Of a stretch of DNA of 64,000 nt, positions 37,960 through 49,600 are shown piece by piece. Origin of the DNA: Cylicocyclus nassatus (taxonomy: Eukaryota; Nematoda; Chromadorea; Rhabditida; Strongylidae); NCBI GenBank assembly GCA_958299035.1, contig CATQJL010000112.1:87686636-87750635 (forward strand). Direction: 5' to 3'. The notes beneath the pieces are model-generated. The model worked only from the letters and a program-made list of their open reading frames with translations. It had not been told where the DNA came from and did no database searches. Made by a program: the position numbers and the translations under genes. How positions within the stretch are numbered: position 1 is the first letter of the stretch; every line of letters starts with the position of its first letter.

Positions 37960-38565
37960 ATTATTATCCCGAGGGCTAAAAAAAACAGTTGGTTTCACAG
38001 CTCCATTGCATTTCCGCTCGGAAATCGAGGCCTAAAAGAAAAGCGTGACAGGACACTGAATATTGAACCTCTCGTTGCGCGCTCTCTTCGTAAGAGACCC
38101 GAGGGTAGTAAAAAAACAGTTGTTGAGCAAAACCATAATATTGACATCCTCGTTGCGTCTTTTCGTAATAGACCCGAGGGCTAAAAAAACAGTTGGTTCC
38201 ACAGCTCCATTGCAAATTGAACCCCTTTTGCGAGCTCTTTTCGTAAGAGACCAGAGGGTAGTAAAAGAGCAGCTGACAGATAACACTACCGATTATCGAA
38301 CCCCTCTTGCGCGCTCTTTTCGTAAGAGACCAGAGGGCTGTAAAGAAAACAGTGGTGCAACAACTCCACTACAAATTAAACCCCTATCGCGAGCTCTTTT
38401 CGTAAGACACCAGGGAGTGGGAAGAATTTTGTGCAGCAAACACCACCACAACTTGTGAAACTCTTTTCGAGCGTCCTTTTCGTAAGGAACCAGAGAGTGA
38501 ATCAGTTTGTGAGTGCACTTCCAATCTCTCTAATCTCTTTGCGAGTTCTGCAAAGGAACCAGAGT
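37960..38565 (+). repeat. 80-bp tandem repeat with small hairpins
   Basis: About seven degenerate units start near 38068, 38149, 38221, 38301, 38381 and 38461, giving an 80-bp period. Each carries GCGCTCTTTTCGTAAGAGAC, which can pair as CTCTT-TTCGT-AAGAG, and then CCAGAGGG. Because 80 is not a multiple of three, the same repeat appears in all three frames as RALFVRD, ARSFRKRPEG or similar. Probably a non-coding leader array of the LTR element just upstream. Confidence 0.72.
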
Positions 38566-40272
38566 TAGAAAAAAGAGATTTTGAAGGAAGAAAGAACAAG
38601 TCAAGAACCACAAATCTTGCGTGTTAAGCTTCGAAGTTCTGCCAAGAACTCAAGTTTCAATCCTCACGGGACAGCTTCCACACAGCTTACCACCTAGCAC
38701 AGCGTTCAAGCCAACCAGGCACGCTTGCTGACAGCTGGTAGAAGCTCGGCACTCAATTGCCAGCTCACTAAACGATTTCCTCGCATCCATCAAAGACAGT
38801 TTTCATACTAGATCAGCCCTGCTGAAAACACAGAAGCTACATCGAAGCCCTAGCTTTCTGTGAACTAAAGAAAAGTTTAAAAAGGAAGACACAAGGAGAA
38901 GGGCGCATCTATGCCAAATTGATGCACTGAAGTCCAAGAGGCTTATCAGATTATCCAAGTAGGTGGGCAGAGTCAGCGCGGTTACTTCTACTTTCTGGAG
39001 TGGTTTTTTCGCTTTGGAAATCATCTTTTGTAGCCAAAGTTGGACGATTACTTAGTTAGAGCCTCGCTATTGTATTAGGATTATTCATAAGTTTTGTCGC
39101 TTTAATTTTGAAAAATTCGTAACTGCTCCCTATGTGAACGTATTTTAGAACAAATATCTCCAGATAAAAAAAACTTTATCTACTTTCTGACCACGTCCTC
39201 GCTGCTCTTTGTCGGCAGAGAACTCCAGAGATCATTTTGACTAGGAGAACCACTTAAATTCGTGGATTTCATTTATAACTCTTCAAAAATCTGAAACGCT
39301 GCAGAAAAAGCCGAGACGGTGTTTTTTAGAGGTTTTATCCAATGGTGTAACATAGTGCTAATTGAGCTTTTCTACAAAAAGTTATATTTTCGTAAAAAAT
39401 GCAAAAAACTGTAAGATTGAAGGTTTCTTGCATTTTTCTGTATTTTTCACAAAAATCATAACTTCTCCCATAAAAGCTCGATCAGAACAGTCTTGGCGCT
39501 ATCAAAAATAGCAGCTCACAAAACTCATAAGAAACACGCTCCCACATTTTTCTGCAGTGTTTCAGATTTTTGAAATTTATTTACGAAAAGCAGGAGTTTG
39601 ATTGGCTTTCTTTTTCTTGGTTTGATCTCTAGAACCTGGACCGATAGTAATGCGCCCTGGCAACTGGTATCGCCGGCAGATCGCTGAGACCTTGCCGTGA
39701 GGGCGCCAGAAAGTAAGACCCCAAATCTAGGCCGTGTCAAGCCTTTTTTCAGGAAAATTTCTGGATGAAAGTGCCACTGCGACTTTGAAGAAACCCCCAC
39801 CGAAATTTGAAGCTTTAAGAATCTTCCTACAGAAAAATATTAGGAAGCGCAGGAGAAACTGGCGGCAGTTTCGCGAGCTCACTTGCCGGCAACCGCTGGC
39901 AGCTCGTCGAAATTTGCGAAATGGCAGCTGTCGGCAGGTCAGAGAGCACGAGAAATAGCGTGCTGTTTTGCTGCCTGCATCTCAACGTGGTAGGGGTACG
40001 TCGAGGTGCTGGCACCTAGATGCTGCCGTCTGCAATTTGGGTAGTGCGGCATATCACACAATTTACGTCAAACAAATAAATCCAAAATTCCTTTTCATTG
40101 AAATATTATCATTTTTGTCGTTATTTGGAGCTTTTCTCTTTGAATCGACGACATGTGTGAAAAAAAGTCTGCATTATCATTAAACTCTAGCACAAATCGC
40201 CTTCATTTTGCCTACAACCTCTTTTGCAATTCCGTTCCATCCTGTCCATATTCACCAGCTGATTATTCATGA

Positions 40273-40312
40273 AATACAATTATCTATTGCAATTGCAATA
40301 GATAATTGTATT
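40273..40312. repeat. 40-bp perfect palindrome
   Basis: AATACAATTATCTATTGCAA and its exact reverse complement meet at 40292/40293 with no spacer. A partial third copy (GTCTATTGCAATT) follows at 40318, just before the mariner-type MITE. Confidence 0.85.
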
Positions 40313-40332
40313 GCAACGTCTATTGCAATTTA

Positions 40333-40738
40333 CACGATGCGCCAAAATTATTTGCGATAAAATATCCAAAGCAGTGCCAAAAGTTTTTTTTTAATGCTCC
40401 CAAATTCCAATACTAAGTGGTTTTGAAGTCAAAGATTAGCTACTCTACTTTATAGCAAAAACTTTATCTGAGAAAAGCGGTCATTGAAAAGATAAACTTC
40501 GGGCAGATTTGTGAGCCTCTACCCGCGTGTACCGCATGACAAAGTCAAAGAAATACTATAAATTTCCCGAGAAGCAAAACAGGCAATTTTACATCTTTCA
40601 ACTAGGATACAATGTTATAGAATCACGAAAACCATATCAAGTTTGATCTCTCGCTGAGCCGGTCTTAAGGCGCTTAGAAATACACGCGGTTAGAGGCTAA
40701 ACACGCCACAAATAATTGGCGCATCCTGTATGTATTGA
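40333..40738. mobile_element. Mariner-type MITE (CACGATGCGCC termini)
   Basis: Left end CACGATGCGCCAAAATTATT and right end complement of CAGGATGCGCCAATTATTTG, with TA on both outer sides (40331-40332 and 40739-40740). 406 bp, no transposase. Confidence 0.72.
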
Positions 40739-41529
40739 TTATGCCCTTTCACAGGCGTCATCTGTCTGTGCGTTCCGGGTATTGTTTTGCGAACAACAAT
40801 AAGTGACCGAGTGGGCTATTGATTAGCCGGACCGCGCTCGAAGTCAACGCATGGAGGTTCAAAAGCATTTGCGGAGGACTGCGTTGTCAAAATACTTGTA
40901 GAAACAGTGACTGAGGATTAATAACAAGATAATATAAAATATCAAATCCTGTAACCATTCCGAACTGCCGCCGGAGTTGGCGCTTTCCGCAGTGTGCTGA
41001 ATTGCCGGCATCTATGATGTCACGAGGTAGGGTAGATCACTATAGAAAATTGATGAATCCTTTTCTAATGAGATTTTAGGTGAATACGTTTACATAGCGA
41101 AAGCGGCAGAACTGGAATCAATCCAAGATAGCGTCAAAACCTCATCACCCTCATTCTGGGCGAACAGTGCTAAAAGCGCTGAATGAAAAATATTCACCGA
41201 CTCGCCTGTCTTTTTAGGCTTAAAGGCCGTGTTCAGGCAGATCTAGACACATGAAATCGCACCCGGACTGATTCTGGAGGTCTAAGTAAGACATTCCCCA
41301 AACGGCAGCGCAGATGGTGCACATGTAACTGATATATCCCCCCCCCCCAAACCAGACCCCGATACCGTATTTGAGGAACGACTTGCCTCGGGTTGCTTGC
41401 CACTGCGTGCGGACCCACCGCCCACGAGCAGGATCCCGCGCAAAACCTGCAAGTCTGGTCCGCTGAGTACGATACTGGGGCAGGTGCTTGGACTTTGCCT
41501 TTGAAGCATACCCAGTGATTCCGTTAAAC

Positions 41530-42925
41530 TCTACATTCGAGCAACTTGGCAATCTCACAAGGGAAGGATGGTCAGTGGAAGTGACCTTTTGCGACGCCTT
41601 GTAAACCATGTTGGAGATCGTAAAATGCTGGTTCCAAATCTGTTCTCCTTATCTGCGGCGCATTCCTGGACGAGGATTTATGTGCGTTTGAAGGTGCAAA
41701 AAAATGAACGTTTTTCTGGGATAAGAACAGTTGCTAAAGTTTTTCCAGCGCTTGAATGCGACAGCCGGAGTGCAGATATTAGGTTGTAACAGAATTGATG
41801 CAGGTTTTTTGTATTTTGTGTTTGGATCATTATAACTTTTTACACAAACAGTCTTTTCGTGTCCAACAAGAATTCTTGTAATCAGCAAACATTTCTCAAC
41901 TCAGTACGCATTATTGAGTTGTTGTAGCTTTACTGAGAAAAATCTTATAGCCCAATTCGGCCAAAAATTTTTTCGGAAAACCTTCACTTTGAGAAACCTT
42001 AACTTACTATCAAATGCAGTAACGTAGCGCAAATTTGACTCACTATGTAGCCTATGGTCGGTTGTGCAGCAATGCTAAGTTCGGAATTGAAAAAGATTTC
42101 TTTGAAAGAGGATATTTGAAAAAATTTTGAAAGTACTCAATTTTTCGACTTTTCTGAGAATTTGAAAAAATCGCTTCTCTGAAACTTTTGAATTTTTAAA
42201 AGCTGAATAGGGAGAACGGCTCCCGATTTTTTCGGAAATGAATGTCTAAAATCTATTCTTCCTATATTAAGCGGAAGCTCCGCAGTCGCTTCGCGCTGAG
42301 GATTTTTATATAAGGCAGACGGACCACAGCGGCTCAGATGTTTTCAGAATTCATGGTTCAACATGCATTTTGTAACATAGCTCACTTGAAAATACTATGT
42401 AAATTTGCAGCGAATTTTGCTTGTTTATGGTGGTTTTAGAGCCAGGTATATTGAAAAAAATTTCGAGATTTGGTTTCTTGTATTTATGGCCTCAGAACTT
42501 CTAGAAAAATTCACTTCCACTGAAACAAAAAAATGCATAAGAAACTAGAGGAAAAGAGCTTCCAAATGATTTGCAAAACTCTCTGGAAAAACACTTTTGC
42601 TTTCTAAACCAGTATTTTGAAAAAGGTGCTTAAAAAACCTGCATTAATTCTGTTACAACCTGATAGATCTTACCTAAAAGTATTTATTTTATAGAATGCT
42701 AGAAATATTGTCACTGGTCCATTTAAGCGCTATGGAAAATGTTAGTACTGTTTTTGTATTATTTGCACTCATAACTTCTTTTCGCTCATAACTTCTCGTG
42801 CAGGAACGCGCCGCAGATAAGGAAGACAGATTTGGAATCATCGTTTTATGTTCTCTAACATGGTATACAACTCATCCCAAAAGGCCACTTCGACCAACCA
42901 TCCTTTCCTTGTCAGATGTCTGCAG
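41530..42925. repeat. Long imperfect inverted repeat
   Basis: The arm at 41560-41805 matches the complement of 42630-42890, including CGCCGCAGATAAGGA, AACATGGT.TACAA and GTTGTAACAGAATT. The space of about 820 bp between the arms is AT-rich without recognisable genes. Probably an old foldback element of unknown class. Confidence 0.6.
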
Positions 42926-42965
42926 ATTAATCTGCTCAGGTTTCGAATGCTCAGGTTCCAGCTTA

Positions 42966-43537
42966 ATCAGATAATCGCCGGGGGCAGGCGGTTATCGAAC
43001 TTTATCAAACTCGCGTTCTGCAAGCGGTCAGCAAAATTTTGGGGCGTGGCCAAATCTTCAGCGAGCTGTACTTCCATGTTCAGCCAGCGGGCAGCAGGAC
43101 AAGATTTTCTGCAAGCGCTCGTCAAATAATCTCTTCCAGCTAGCGCGGGCCAAATTTTCAGCAGACGCTCGGACTCTTTTTATGTAGTTTAGGGCGTACG
43201 CCGAGCAAAAGTAACACTCTGCATAATAGGGGTGCCATCGATGGATTACCCGAGTTTGGGGTACGTTCTCTCAGCGGAAGGTACCTACGGGCTGTGCGGT
43301 CCTTCACAAAAGACCGTGCGGCCTTTAGCAATTTTGCATATTCCCGCGAAAAGGCCGCGAGAGTGCGGCCATTGTGCCGCAACTAATCTATAAAAAATCG
43401 CAATCGTTCTCCGAGCATTCGTCTGAAATTTGTCTTCCAAATATCTGCAAGCGGACTTCAAAAAAAACAACGAACTATTTTTCCGGTGCCCGTTTGCCCA
43501 AAATTCGCATGGGGCCTGCCCCCGGCGATTATCTGAT
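42966..43537. mobile_element. CTCAGATAATCGCC MITE, copy B
   Basis: The ends ATCAGATAATCGCCGGGGGC and complement bound 572 bp, flanked by TA on each side. The body carries GCAAAATTTTGGGGCGTGGC and GCGCTCGTCAAATAAT, like the other copies. Confidence 0.75.
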
Positions 43538-43593
43538 TAGTTGCTGTAAGTTACCGCAAAAGCATGAAGTCTGGCTCAAGCAAAGCGCGCTTA

Positions 43594-43847
43594 CTCAGAC
43601 AATCGCCGGGGGCAGGCGGTCAGCAAAACTCTGGGGCGAGGCCAAACCTTCAGCAAGCGGTAAGTTCTTTTACTGTCGCATGATCTGCAAGCGGCAGCGA
43701 GCGATAGAATTTTCTGCGGGCGGTTGTCAACTAATTTCTTTCAGCGAGCGCTGGCCAAATTTTCAACGAGCGCTCCGATTCTTGCTACACAGTTTCAGGC
43801 GTACGCCGAGTAAAGGTAACACTCTAGATGGCAAAAATGTCCTTGAT
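43594..43847. mobile_element. CTCAGACAATCGCC MITE, half copy
   Basis: A left terminus CTCAGACAATCGCCGGGGGC and the left half of the body are present, ending near AGGTAACACTCTAG. There is no right terminus before copy C begins at 43848. Confidence 0.65.
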
Positions 43848-44426
43848 CTCAGATAATCGCCGGGGGCAGGCGGCCATGCGATTTTTGGGCAAGCGGGCAC
43901 CGGAAAAATAGTTTGCTGGTATCTTGCGGTCCGCTTGCAGATATTTGGAAATATTTTAGCGAAATTTTAGGCGAATGCTTGGAGAACTCCTTACAGATTA
44001 GCTGCGGCGCAGTGGCCGCATTCTCGCGGACTTTCCGCGAGAACATGCAAAATTTTCGGGGGCCGCACGGTCCTTTGTGGAAGACCGCGCAGCCCCCAGG
44101 TACTTTCCGCTGAGAGAAAGTACCTCAAACTTGAGTAATTAAACCATCGATGACACCTTTGCTATGTAGACTCTCACCTTTGCTCGGCGTACGCCCGATA
44201 CTGCTTAAAAACCGCCCGAGCGCCAGCTGAAAATTTGACCAGCGTTCGCTGAAAGAGATTATTTGACGAGCGCCTGCAGAAAATTCTGTGTTGCTGCCCG
44301 CTCGCAGAACATTAGACAGTAAAGGAAGCGTCGCCCGCTGAAGGTTTGGCCACGCCCCAAAATTCTGCTGACCGCCTGCAGGAAAACGCGTGTTTGCGGA
44401 CCGCCTGCCCCCGGCGATTGTCTGAG
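43848..44426. mobile_element. CTCAGATAATCGCC MITE, copy C
   Basis: 579 bp, flanked by AT on each side. It is very close to copy A over its whole length (for example GGAGAACTCCTTACAGATTA at both), so the two are recent relatives. Confidence 0.78.
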
Positions 44427-45303
44427 ATGGAGAGTCATTGCAGTGCCAAATCGCGCAACGATTGTACTCGCGGGAGGTATGCTTTTGGCCTTAGCTACGT
44501 AAACTCGAACCATCTCTGTGCACTTCTCATTGAGCATTTTTCAACTTCTGTACGACAACATCATTGGGCCGCATTTCAGAACCACATAGCACTATATTTG
44601 AATTGTTCTTCTGCAACCATCATAAATGACGATTCATTTTCTTGTCCTTTGGTATCCCTTAATTCTTAACAGAGGATTATGAGGTGTAACATACGCAAAG
44701 CCACTACTGGTCCGTTCCAAAGTAGCACAATTTCTCACAGCCATCCTTGGCAACTAAACTCGTTTTTTTCAAATTTTGGAGCACCCGTATCCTTCTGTGG
44801 ATCGTTCCCAAGCAGGAAGTTTTGAGCCAAGGGCGCAAGACTAGTAGCAGTTGTTATTACTCTATTCAGCGCATAAAAAATGCGGCCTTTTATTGGCTTA
44901 CGAAATCTCAACGGAAGATGTAGATTTGATTAGTTAAAGATTTTTGATTGTATTTCTCCAGGAAAAGTGAGGTATGCTGAAAATGGGAGCCCTCAAAGCC
45001 AAAACGCTGTTGAGATTAAAGTTTTGATCAGGAATACTGCCCATTGTGAATGACTTCAGAACTGCTGGAGCAGTGCGCTCTTTGAAAGCTTTGGGTTAAT
45101 TCCATGCTCTTGCTAGACGTCCTATTCTTAATCACAATGCCATCTGCTTTCGGTTGCTATTTGAATGCTTTCATTCTCTTTCATATGTTTCTCTCTCTTC
45201 CTCTCCTTCTTTCTTTTGTTTACTTAGGTGTGTTCAGAACGTTTCAGTAAAGATAAAGACTTGTCTACTTGGACTTGTGCAAACTGTAAAAAGATCTTTT
45301 CAG

Positions 45304-45468
45304 GCTGCCGTTACTAGACTCGTCAAAGCTAATGTAAGCGGAGCGGTTTTGGCCATAGGTGATGGTGCTAACGACGTTGCTATGCTACAAGAAGCCGACG
45401 TCGGTGTTGGAGTGGCAGGACAAGAGGGTATGCAGGCCGCATTGGCTTCAGACTACACCATCACGCAG
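45304..45468 (+). CDS. P4-ATPase exon (GDGAND hinge)
   Basis: Acceptor CTTTTCAG at 45303, phase 0. 55 codons: AAVTRLVKANVSGAVLAIGD, then GANDVAMLQEADVGVGVAGQ, then EGMQAALASDYTITQ. GDGANDV is the Mg-binding hinge of P-type ATPases, and GV...G.EG.QA...SDY.I.QF is P4-specific wording. Donor GTTCAA at 45469. The following 45-nt intron is a multiple of three without stops, so read-through gives a false continuous frame. Confidence 0.95.
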
Positions 45469-45513
45469 GTTCAAAATTTATATTATGTGACCTCTGTACC
45501 AATTATTTTGCAG

Positions 45514-45624
45514 TTCCACCACCTGGATCGACTTCTCTTCGTACATGGAACTTTGTCCCTATTCAGGACTTCAAAGTGCATACTCTTTTCTCTCTACAAA
45601 AATGTGCTAGAAACAGTAGTACTC
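45514..45624 (+). CDS. P4-ATPase exon (entry to membrane segment 5)
   Basis: 37 codons after TTTTGCAG: FHHLDRLLFVHGTLSLFRTS, then KCILFSLYKNVLETVVL. The family reads QF..L..LL.VHG...Y.R.SK.IL...YKN, which leads into a transmembrane helix. The donor is GTCAGT at 45625. The next exon (usually FFFGFFNGFSGQ-like) was not found in the remaining 18 kb. Confidence 0.9.
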
Positions 45625-46275
45625 GTCAGTTTTTCCATCTTACTATCTGTTAGCGCGTTCACATTGGGGAAGTCTATGCCGGAAGAGGAACCCACATACT
45701 GTAACAACTTGTATGAATAAATTCAACCAGCACGAACAGATATAAGTAGAGTGCCAATAACAATTGATTGAGTTATTGAGCTTTCAAACTTTGTCCTCTC
45801 ATTCTCTTTATGACCATTTCACCTCTCGACCTCAAATTACACAGTTGAACTTGTGATGCATAGAACCCATAGAAGTTCCTCTTGAAATCGGCGAAGAAAA
45901 GTTATGTCTCGAAATATATTTAGTCGGTGCAAAAGTTTTGTTAGTTTTTTGAATCCACCGGTGGTAGAATAAAAGAGAAGCACATAAAGGGCATTCAATG
46001 CAGAATTTTTTTCTCTTTCCAGCTGCTGTATTTACAAGGTATTTATTTTGTTGAGAGATGCTGAGATAATCGCTAGAATTTACAACCGTTCTTGTTCACC
46101 AGGTCCAACTTTCGCTAATTTTCAAATTTTTACCTGAGACTTTTGGGGAAGTTACAATAGCCAACAGGTAAGGCAAATCTTTTGCCAACAGAAACAAATT
46201 TTATTCATCATTCAGCTTGTCGTCACCGACCTCCGAGTAATACAAGTACGCTTTGTACTTGTAAATTTATTTTTA
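45625..46275. other. Sequence after the last visible flippase exon
   Basis: No motif recognised. It is presumably the start of another long intron. Confidence 0.4.
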
Positions 46276-47183
46276 CAGGGTGCGGCAAAATCTGGGAGCC
46301 TAACTTTGCAGTACTGCAATTACAAAGATACTGATGGTTTTGATTTCAATTTTATGCCAGATGATGCTGCGGTCATCCTCTACAGAATACACTTCATTTG
46401 GCTGGAAATGGCTGCCATATGTTTTTGTTTAAATGGAAATTACCAAACTAGTACTTTTGCAAAGCGAAAAAACCAGAATTTTTAGTATTTACAATTTTTG
46501 CTGTAGCTAGAGAGCACACAACATAGAAGAGGCTTTGCGCTAATGTATCCTAGTTTTGTTTTTGCCAGGAGCTGTTCTTGCATAAACGGAAAATAAAAGT
46601 TTGCGAATGTTATCTACGTGCCAGTGGAAATCCGTCTTCAAAACAAATTTAAAAGCTATGGAATGCTCAACAGGCGCAGTGACCAAGGCTGTATTTTTTG
46701 CATACGTCTTCTAAATTAAAATCTATTGAAATTCGGCCATGGGGACACTTTTTATACTTTTTAAACGATAATTTTAAGTTTTTATTCGCGCAGTTGTAGC
46801 CAAAATTCCGGTATGCGACGTACACATGCTTCTAATTGAAAATCCAATAGTTTTATTCCTAAGCAATGCAAAAAATTCTTTTGGAAGCATGTTGTAGATA
46901 AAAGCTTGCTCTATCGTGCTGCACATTTGCCAAGGTAAAAGAAGCAGTTATTGTGAAGGCGTGGGGCGAATTCCATTACGACTACCGGCGTGCCATGACA
47001 GGTGGACTTGCCAAGATTTTGTAGGCCCGCGTGGAAGCCAAAAGAGGCAAATTTGAAATCCAAAAACTGAGCTGTATATGCAATGGTTCGAATTATGTGT
47101 GCGCCAAATTTCTCGTTTCTAGGTACTTCCCTTCTCGTTTTGTACGAAAAAGTACTAGGCTCCCAGATTTTTGCCCCACCCTG
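46276..47183. mobile_element. Tc1/mariner-type element, non-coding
   Basis: Ends CAGGGTGCGGCAAAATCTGG and complement of CAGGGTGGGGCAAAAATCTG, with TA on both outer sides (46274-46275 and 47184-47185). 908 bp with no transposase frame. Internal segments (for example ACATAGAAGAGGCTTTGCGC) are shared with the copy at 58902. Confidence 0.8.
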
Positions 47184-47377
47184 TAAACCATTCAAGTTTT
47201 GCTTTTTCACTGTAGGTCACTGCGGTTAGTACAAGTTAGGCTTTATTCGAAAACCGTTCCCACGTTCATCTCATCTAGAAATGCTTTTGCCATTAGCTCG
47301 CACATAGCTGAATGTCATTCGTTTAATCAAGCTTGCGATCGCGTCTAACCTTTTGACAATGTTGTGAGAACAGTATA

Positions 47378-47953
47378 CTCAGATAATAGCCGGGGGCAGG
47401 CGGTCCGCAAACTCGCGCTTTTCTGCAGGCGGTCAGCAGAATTTTGGGGCGTGGCCAAACCTTCAGCGGGCGGCACTTCCTATTCTGCCAGCGGGCAGCA
47501 ATACAGCATTTTTTGCAAGCGCTCGGCAAATAATTTCTTTCAGCGAGCGCTGCCCAAACTTTCAGCAAGCGCTCGTACTTTTCTTAGGCATTTTCGGGCG
47601 TACGTCGAGCGCAGGTAAGACTCTGTGTGGCAGAGGTGTCACAGTTGGTTTAATTACTCAAGTTTGAGGTACTTTCTCTCAGCGGAAAGTACCTGGGGGT
47701 TGCGCGATCCTCCACAAAGGACCGTGCGGCCCCCGAAATTTTTGCATATTCTCGCGGAAAGTCCGCGAGAATGCGGCCACTGCGCCGCAGCTAATCCATA
47801 AAGAAACCGCGATTGTTCTTCAAGCATTCGTCTTTAATTTCGCCAACTTTCTTCCAAATTTCTGCAAACGGGCCGCAAAAAATCAACGAACTATTTTTCC
47901 GGTGCGCGCTTGCTCAAAATTCGCAGGCCGCCTGCCCCCGGCGGTTATCTGAG
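47378..47953. mobile_element. CTCAGATAATCGCC MITE, copy D
   Basis: 576 bp with ends CTCAGATAATAGCCGGGGGC and complement of CTCAGATAACCGCCGGGGGC, flanked by TA. It interrupts or abuts the RT end of the minus-strand BEL/Pao element. The apparent carboxyl tail of that ORF (after 47953) is MITE sequence. Confidence 0.78.
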
Positions 47954-48954
47954 TAGATGCTGCTCTTTCTCACATAGCATAGAAAAGTAGGATTAGATGA
48001 TTCCCAATTATCGCTTGCTACATCGCCTCCAGTTGTAAACCTCTTATCCCCTCGTCTCAGTTGCCGCAACATCATCTTGTAAGCACTATCATACACAGAA
48101 GCAAGTTGTTGTGTGACTGTTCGCTTGGTATCTTTTCCTTTCAAGGTTGCCATCGAGCCTTCGATAATGAACTTGTCCGTTTCCGAACTCCATGCTATGC
48201 CTAAGACCTTTTGGCAGGTGGAGTTCACCTTGTTGTAGAAGGTTTTGTCGCTGGAGTAGAATTTCCTCAAGTACATTTTGAGATCTTGGAAGAGCTTCTT
48301 TGTGTGTGCATACTTCAGAAGTGCTTCGTTTGAAGATTGTGCACCAAAGAATAAGTTGTTCACGCACAAATTCCTTCTTATTTCCGAGGCCATGTCGTCA
48401 TCATTCGCTGTGGTTTCTAGGTGGTGATCTATCGTAGCGCTTAGCAGAAACGGGGAAGCATTGAGTCCGAAGGTAACTCTGGTGAACCTGTAGATCACTA
48501 TGTTATCTGGTGTGGGTGGGAGTGAGATATTCCTGACCCAAATACAGCGCGTTGTATCTCGGTCTCGGTCTTGTATCTGCAGGAATGCTTATTCAATATC
48601 CGACATCACTGCGATATTCGGAATCCGAAATCGAAGTAAGATCCCGACAAGATCAGGCAAATTAAGAGGATCTTGATGGAGCACATCATTGAGGCAGGGA
48701 CAATCCTTATCTCCATTGTATGCGTCCTTCGGTGCTACTTCTTCGATTATTCCCTTGTCGCGTTGATCGTTGAAGACGTTATCGTATGCCTGCAACATTT
48801 CAGTATCGCCCTGATACATCTCTAGAGTTCTGATGAGGCGTTTCATTGCTAGTGCCTTGTTGTCTGGGAGTTGTGGATGATTCTCCTTCCACGGTAGGCG
48901 TACGTTGTAGCCATCTTCTCTCTTTTCGATAGACTTCTTGAAGTTTTCTAGCAC
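47954..48954 (-). pseudogene. pol: BEL/Pao reverse transcriptase fragment
   Basis: The frame at 48954-48589 runs from RLPWKENHPQLPDNKALAMK through IIEEVAPKDAYNGD directly to KDCPCLNDVLHQDP. The fingers stretch that normally lies between (ending VVYDAS) is deleted. A new frame from 48498 carries MIYRFTRVTFGLNASPFLLS and then CVNNLFFGAQS. The catalytic pair expected as Asp-Asp is Asn-Asn (48352-48360). With a deletion, a frameshift and a dead active site, this RT cannot be functional. Confidence 0.85.
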
Positions 48955-49110
48955 TTTTTCGTTTATTTGTTAAAGTTCCGTTTGCTGTGACCCAGTAAAT
49001 TCTTCTGTGCCGGCAGATTCCAGAGACCAGTAGCGATCCCATGTCTCCTTCTCGATTTCGTATCCTTGCAGAGTGCACGATACCGACCATTTCGTGGGGA
49101 TGTCTCCTTG

Positions 49111-49600
49111 TCATCCGCTGATGATGTACCCTAATTTCGTTGGTATCAACTGCAGTCCAGATGGTAGACTCAATTTGTTGCTTGTTTCCATGAAGTTCCA
49201 GAGATGGTCGCAACCTAGTAATATTTGTGGCTGCAACTCTTCACCTCCTATCGGCAACGACAAGTCGAAATCCCCTCTCTTGATAAACCGCAAATCTTCA
49301 TGACAGAGGCACGCTCGTTGTACGGTGCTTGCAATATAGTCGTTCTTATACAGCTGCAGTTCATGCTGAGTACCCTCCTTGTCCACCATCTTCAAAAGCG
49401 TTAACGCACAGTTTCGTTTTCGGTGAGGATGACCCGAATGTGCTGAGCTCGAGAGAAGTTGTGCCTAGCGCTGGCAGTCTAAGCTCGTTCGCGAGCTGCT
49501 CTCCAATAAATGAGAGTTCCGAGCCTGTGTCCAATAAGACGACAGTTTCTCTTTTGTTTCCGTCGGCGTCAAACACTTGTATTGCTCCCGTAAGTAGGAC
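49111..49600 (-). pseudogene. pol: BEL/Pao aspartic protease
   Basis: Contains VVLLDTGSELSFIGEQLANE with the DTG catalytic triad intact. Downstream, in another frame, is PQILLGCDHLWNFM and LPSGLQLIPTKLGYIISG, the characteristic BEL/Pao LGxDxLW and GY.ISG motifs. The change of frame near 49370-49395 shows a small indel. The protease would mature Gag-Pol. Confidence 0.85.

Larger units (their letters stand above)
32008..45303. other. 13.3-kb repeat-filled intron of the flippase gene
   Basis: Both ends are in phase 0 and rejoin QK to AAVTRLVK. It contains nested MITEs, a complete hAT-ended foldback, a hAT MITE, an LTR fragment, a mariner MITE and a cluster of CTCAGATAA-type MITEs. I see nothing identifiable in 33520-34690, 36546-37270, 38570-40270, 40740-41520 and 44427-45303. 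Confidence 0.78.

Noticed and set aside
38063..38458. 131-codon ORF with repeated RALFVRD segments
   Set aside because: The repeat period is 80 bp, so frames change from unit to unit, and both strands show similar open frames. It is treated as a non-coding tandem array.
37960..38565. CRISPR-like array
   Set aside because: The units are contiguous degenerate 80-bp repeats without unique spacers of constant length, in a eukaryotic setting next to an LTR.
41220..41609. 129-codon minus-strand ORF
   Set aside because: There is no recognisable domain, it overlaps a long imperfect inverted repeat, and frames overlap on the same strand.
45154..45720. Single 188-codon ORF as one uninterrupted exon
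   Set aside because: The first 50 and last 32 codons do not match the ATPase, and the 15 codons at 45469-45513 are a GT..AG intron. The exon limits at 45304-45468 and 45514-45624 fit the family.
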